From Isoetes taiwanensis (lineage: Eukaryota; Streptophyta; Lycopodiopsida; Isoetales; Isoetaceae), in NCBI GenBank assembly GCA_021234155.1, contig JAJEKV010000002.1:42461203-42525202 (forward strand): a stretch of 64,000 nucleotides of DNA. Reading direction: 5' to 3'. Under the pieces are notes generated by a model. The model did not search any database. It saw only the letters and a list, made by a program, of their open reading frames with translations, and was not told the DNA's origin. This document shows, one piece after another, positions 60,555-64,000 of the stretch (position 1 is the first letter of the stretch; each line of letters begins with the position of its first letter). The position numbers were made by a program, and so were the translations under genes.

Positions 60555-61826
60555 TTATATTAATGCAAAAGTTTTTCGAGTACATTTCCTTTTCTTGGCA
60601 TCAGGGCCTGGAGTACCCGAATCAAATTCTTCTAAGTCCTCTTCCTTTACTCCAGCCCCAATTGCATCTAACAAACACAATATATCAGGGTCCTTCTGTG
60701 CACAGGACAAGCAGAGTACTTCCTTGTCCGCTCCACTCAAGCCTAGAGCTGCTTTATTTGCAAGGACAAAGTACATTTTGAAGCCCCCGAAGACATACAT
60801 GGCGATAGCCCTATCTACTGCTATAACTCAATCATAGTTTGCGGCTAGGGGCACGTGGTTGCCAGCTAAGGACAGAGCTTTAAGCTTGAGGACCTCTTCT
60901 ACTCCAGATGGACTATATTTATTGTGAAACACAATAATTTCCCCCTTGTGAAGGTAGCCCATATAATGTGCAATACTGGCGTCCCGACCTAGGGTGACTC
61001 TTTCATGGCTTGAGGTATTGAGGATCCATCATAAGTCACAGCCTCCATCATTTGTCTGGGGATATCAGTCTCAAAGTCTATAAGTCCTCCCAGGCCTACA
61101 ATATGTGCATATATCTGGCCCAATATCTCGTCTTCTCTCAACCCTATCACTTCTGCAGATATGTCGGGCAGCAACAAGTATGGTTTCCCACCTACATGGA
61201 TGGGATATGCTTCTGATAACCCCCAAGTAGACAATTTTTTCTCGGAGACCTCCTCTTCCAGAACCTCGTTCTCCTCATTTTCCAGTATGAGCTTCTCTTC
61301 CTCAGGATCTATCGGCTCCTCTACTAGTGAGCCGGGGCGTTCTATTTGAGCGACCTGTGCACTTGAAGAAGAACCGGCATCTTTGCTTGGCTTAGTGTAA
61401 ATCATGTATGTGCTGAACATGATATCTAGGCTGAAAAAACTTCCTTGCCCTCTTGCCTGCACAGTTCTGCAGGTAGTCTCTTCAAGAACCTTCTAATTTG
61501 GTCTTGATCAGGTTTCAGAAACATCTTAATTAAAGCTTGTATGCTTAGTGAAGGCAAACCACCAGGACATGGTTTCACATCAGGACCAGCTCTAGCCATG
61601 AAGCTATGAAGGATGCCGCCATATGCATCAGTAAACATGTTACACTCTGCCATAATGTCTACTGTCAGGCAAAACTTATTATATACAGTGGTTGCATCCA
61701 CTGGTTCCTCTAGCTCCTCCTCGAACTCTTCTAGATGCTTCTGATGAAAATCCCGTTCTTCTCCACTATTTTTTCATACCATGCGCTAAACAGCTCCCAT
61801 GCCTTATCTAACCTGATGTTTGCCAT
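60555..61826 (-). pseudogene. Element gene 5: acidic protein of unknown function
   Basis: ATG at 61826 opens MANIRLDKAWELFSAWYEK. After a frame change come HLEEFEEELEEPVDATTVYN and SLSIQALIKMFLKPDQDQ (61426-61730), then 60989-61440 (EEEKLILENEENEVLEEEVS, YPIHVGGKPYLLLPDISAEV). Then, past another change, HYMGYLHKGEIIVFHNKYSP, an in-frame TGA, and MYVFGGFKMYFVLANKAALG to a basic end (KKRKCTRKTF) at 60555. About 400 residues in total. Long protein-like runs joined by single-base changes indicate a once-intact gene. No family recognised. A structural or regulatory protein is possible. The stop lies close to array 3 once the later LINE is removed. Confidence 0.55.
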
Positions 61827-61900
61827 TCTCGTGGAGCAGCGCCTCGATTTATGACACTTTGAATGTGAGCGCCTTTGTAGCGGCTTGATTTGCAAGAGAG

Positions 61901-62210
61901 ACTAACAACGTGGCAACGATGCGAAAATAACACTTCCTTAATTTATGCTATACACAAATTCGCACCATGGCTACGGTGCGAAAACAAGACTTCGATACTT
62001 TATTCTATGTACAATTTCGCACAGTGGCTACGGTGCGAAAATACCCCTTTCATTTTTTATGCCATGCACATTTTCGCACCGTGGCTACGGTGCGAAAATA
62101 GCCCTTCCATATTTTATGATATCCACAATTTCGCACCGTAAGTACGGTATGAAAATACAACATCCATATTTATGTTGTACACAATTTCGCACCGTAGCTA
62201 CTTTAAGTCT
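61901..62210. repeat. Palindrome array 4 (six units, 56-57-bp period)
   Basis: Cores at 61901 (decayed), 61958, 62015, 62072, 62129 and 62185 (right arm decayed). Spacers share ATA-CCTTCCAT--TTTATG-like sequence. It lies 59 bp downstream of the gene 6 stop and about 75 bp upstream of the gene 5 ATG. Confidence 0.95.
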
Positions 62211-62268
62211 TATATTCCAATGAAAGCAAATGTTTGCAATTAATATACAATAGATCTCCAATTAACTA

Positions 62269-63412
62269 TCACTCTTCTCTGCGCTTTTCCACCTTCTGGC
62301 CATCTATCATAAAATGGAATAGAGACCGCCGAATATCGAATAGAGACCGCCGCCGAACAACGAATAAAGACCACTCGCTCTCCGCTCTCAGACATTTGAA
62401 CAGTTGATTATCCTTATGAATGTTCAAGTCTATGACAACGGAATGAGTGCCATCGTTGTCATCTTGTTCGACAGGAATCCAGACGTACTTTCTTCCTTCA
62501 CGGACAGTTCACCATCTCCTATACTTAAAGGTGACATACAGCGTTTGCTTCCGAATGCAATATCTGAACCGAACCGTGTCTCGACTTATCCTGCATTCAG
62601 TAGATTCAGCTCCATCGTGAAGTCGAGCACTCCAACCTTCAAGAAATAGACTATCTAAAAAACTATCCACCGACTGTTGAACTATAAACATCTTCAAGGT
62701 CTTCTTAACATTGTCGGCGCTCTTGAATAAGGCAATGAACAGATCAATTCCTAAATTTATCTTCACATGCCCGCAGACTCCTCCCTTCTCCTTCAATGCC
62801 GTGAACATTTTCTGCGACAACTTACTCCGTGTGAATAAGATAGAAGTGGCATCCAGAGGTCTGCAGTATAAATCGGACAGACTGAGCAATGGAAGCTCAA
62901 TTAGCTTGGATCTTCGTGGAGAGTATTCATACCTCCAGAACTATATACCCCTTTCTCTGAGCTGCACTGGGCGAACAACAAGGAGCCCATATCTTGGTGA
63001 AAGCAATGGAATACACTACTTATCGAGTGTGAAGAGACTGTGTTCTCCACATCAGATATACACAAACCTGAGAGAATAGGAATGAACTGGATAAGTAACT
63101 GGACTAATTTAAATATGGATTGCATAGAAGTACATACTCACAATTTGCTTCTAACTGTGGGAAAGTTCGTCGCTTGCTTATTTTTTCTTTTGCCATATCT
63201 GTTGGAGTGTATACATGCCTTACTTGTACAAATATCTCTTTGCCTGATCGAAAACCGACCACCAAAGCCTTCCAATGTGCAGAAACATCATTTCTCCTGC
63301 ATTTTTTGACTCGCCATTCACCTCGCATTGCAGGTTGGAGTGTAACAAAGCTCTCGATCGACACCACGAAGCTTTCAAAGTCATTTCCGACTGTGATAGA
63401 GCTTATAGCCAT
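62269..63412 (-). pseudogene. Element gene 6: three-exon gene of unknown function
   Basis: Exon 1 63142-63412 (ATG, MAISSITVGNDFESFVVSIE ... HVYTPTDMAKEKISKRRTF), intron with GTGAGT...TCTCTCAG, exon 2 62949-63067 (CISDVENTVSSHSISSVFHC), intron GTATAT...CTGCAG, exon 3 62269-62860 (PLDATSILFTRSKLSQKMFT ... MFIVQQSVDSFLDSLF). Both junctions keep the frame. Exon 3 has one in-frame TGA at 62509 and then runs on (GRKYVWIPVEQDDNDGTHSV) to a TGA at 62269. About 325 residues. Apart from that stop it looks intact. No family recognised. The introns argue for expression in a spliceosome-bearing nucleus. Confidence 0.55.
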
Positions 63413-63770
63413 CTAGGCACAGAATTCAAATCAGAATGTGGAGCGGAATCGAAATACTAGGAAAGGCTCCGCGATTTTACCTTGATCGAAGCTTTTCTGT
63501 GGTCGAAACTCCCTTTGGCGCAGGTCGAAGCAGTTCCCGAGCAAATCGAAGTTCCCTTGGCGCGGGTAATCGATCTTCGCGCAAACTCTGTTGAGGAAAA
63601 CACCTAAGCGGGAATTGAGGGCGGGAGCTAACGGTACGGATATTACCGAAGCTAGAGGTACGGATATTACCGAAGCTACCGGCAGTTGACACCTGGAATG
63701 GCAAAACCAAGGCTCGGTAAAAAAACTCTGTACAAGCTCGGCTCCCCATTGGCCGCGAGCTTTTTGATGT
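63413..63770. other. Right subterminal region of the element
   Basis: No gene. A 25-bp unit (GGTACGGATATTACCGAAGCTA) is repeated at about 63631-63680, and AAAAAACTCTG near 63718 echoes the terminal repeat. It would hold the gene 6 promoter. Confidence 0.45.
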
Positions 63771-63800
63771 GGCCTTATTTGACCTCAAAAAAACTCTAAT
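63771..63800. repeat. Right terminal inverted repeat
   Basis: GGCCTTATTTGACC...CTCTAAT, the inverse of 50268-50298. Confidence 0.9.
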
Positions 63801-64000
63801 GCCCACGGACGTCATATTCAATAACTCATGCAGTGGCTGGTCAGGCACAACTAACTGAACATACCGCTCTCGGGTATGGGCAAATGCTGGGCAGATCTGA
63901 AGGGCATGACATTCATCTTCAATAGTGCCTTGGTGGCAACACTGATAAAGCCTATCCTCCCGTGCTTCCCGAGTCCAACGCCCTGTCTCAATGTGGAGAC
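63801..64000 (-). mobile_element. LINE zf-RVT part, right half of the host LINE copy
   Basis: The minus strand reads GRWTREAREDRLYQCCHQGT and IEDECHALQICPAFAHTRER, the zinc-binding CxxC...H...C region of a LINE C-terminus. The ACTCATGCAGTGGCTGGTCAGG next to the element matches 43105-43128 (ATCTCATGCAGGGGCTGGCC). This shows it is the continuation of the LINE left off at 50267. It runs off the window. Confidence 0.75.

Larger units (their letters stand above)
50268..63800. mobile_element. 13.5-kb multigene element with terminal inverted repeats
   Basis: The left end 50268-50298 and the right end 63771-63800 are inverted repeats: the first 22 bases match exactly (starting ATTAGAGTTTTTTTGAGG), then about 8 more with one substitution and one indel. 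GCC stands on both sides (50265-50267, 63801-63803), consistent with a 3-bp target duplication. The flanks are two halves of one LINE, which independently confirms the borders. Inside are six gene-like units and four arrays of 57-bp palindromic repeats, each array next to gene 3' ends. A LINE (57357-60525) was inserted later; without it the element is about 10.3 kb. It matches no transposon superfamily that I can name. Large DNA transposon or endogenous virus-like element are the two readings. Confidence 0.85.

Noticed and set aside
53356-62210. CRISPR arrays
   Set aside because: Repeat and spacer lengths fit, but the spacers within an array are related or alternate, there are no cas genes, and the context is a plant nuclear genome with introns. 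Tandem palindromic repeats explain it better.
50268-63800. Confident assignment to giant viruses
   Set aside because: Histone-like gene and terminal hairpins are suggestive, but no capsid, DNA polymerase, packaging ATPase or primase was recognised, and genes 1 and 6 have introns.
1-64000. tRNA or rRNA genes
   Set aside because: No cloverleaf-compatible sequence with intact A and B boxes and no rRNA core was recognised; the tRNA-like strings found are LTR primer sites.

Overview
This is a nuclear window from a land plant with a large, repeat-rich genome. The evidence is a receptor-like cytoplasmic kinase of the PBL27 type with GT-AG introns, plant L1-type LINEs, and LTR retrotransposons whose primer-binding sites match plant initiator tRNA-Met. 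The load and nesting of old repeats would suit a gymnosperm or fern, but the sequence alone does not settle the species. Only one ordinary host gene is clear: the 3' half of the kinase at 561-1953. A decayed multi-exon coiled-coil gene of unknown function lies at 3885-5408.

Layout. 1-5400: kinase exons and the coiled-coil gene. 5400-15140: mostly anonymous DNA with two foldback MITEs, a short poly(A) retroposon, a LINE fragment (10950-12516), a possible transposase relic and a 335-bp direct duplication. 15170-21560: LINE fragments on the minus strand and a gag-only LTR element (A). 21560-42570: a nest of LTR elements. Two copies of a 1.6-kb LTR (B) lie in inverted orientation and share an ATATG target duplication inside element A. 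A 6.8-kb L1-type LINE (32328-39113) sits between them, with a truncated LINE inside it and an apparent captured exon. 42571-47980: LINE pieces split by a very young LTR element with identical 356-bp LTRs. 47980-50030: no gene seen.

Most notable is 50268-63800. It is a 13.5-kb element with 30-bp terminal inverted repeats and a GCC target duplication, inserted in a LINE whose two halves still flank it. It carries six gene-like units: an RNase-H/DDE-like protein with one in-frame TAG, a small minus-strand gene, a small plus-strand gene, a divergent histone H3-like gene, an acidic protein gene and a three-exon gene. Every gene 3' end faces an array of 26-bp perfect or near-perfect palindromes repeated every 57 bp (four arrays, about 20 units). 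The single divergent 5'-5' spacer has none. This placement resembles the hairpin rule known for Mimivirus transcript 3' ends. With an H3-like gene on board, it suggests a virus-like or giant-transposon lineage not obvious from standard families. No giant-virus core gene was recognised, so the viral reading is inference. The element is decaying: its genes carry stops and frameshifts, and a 3.2-kb LINE later landed in it with a 21-bp target duplication.
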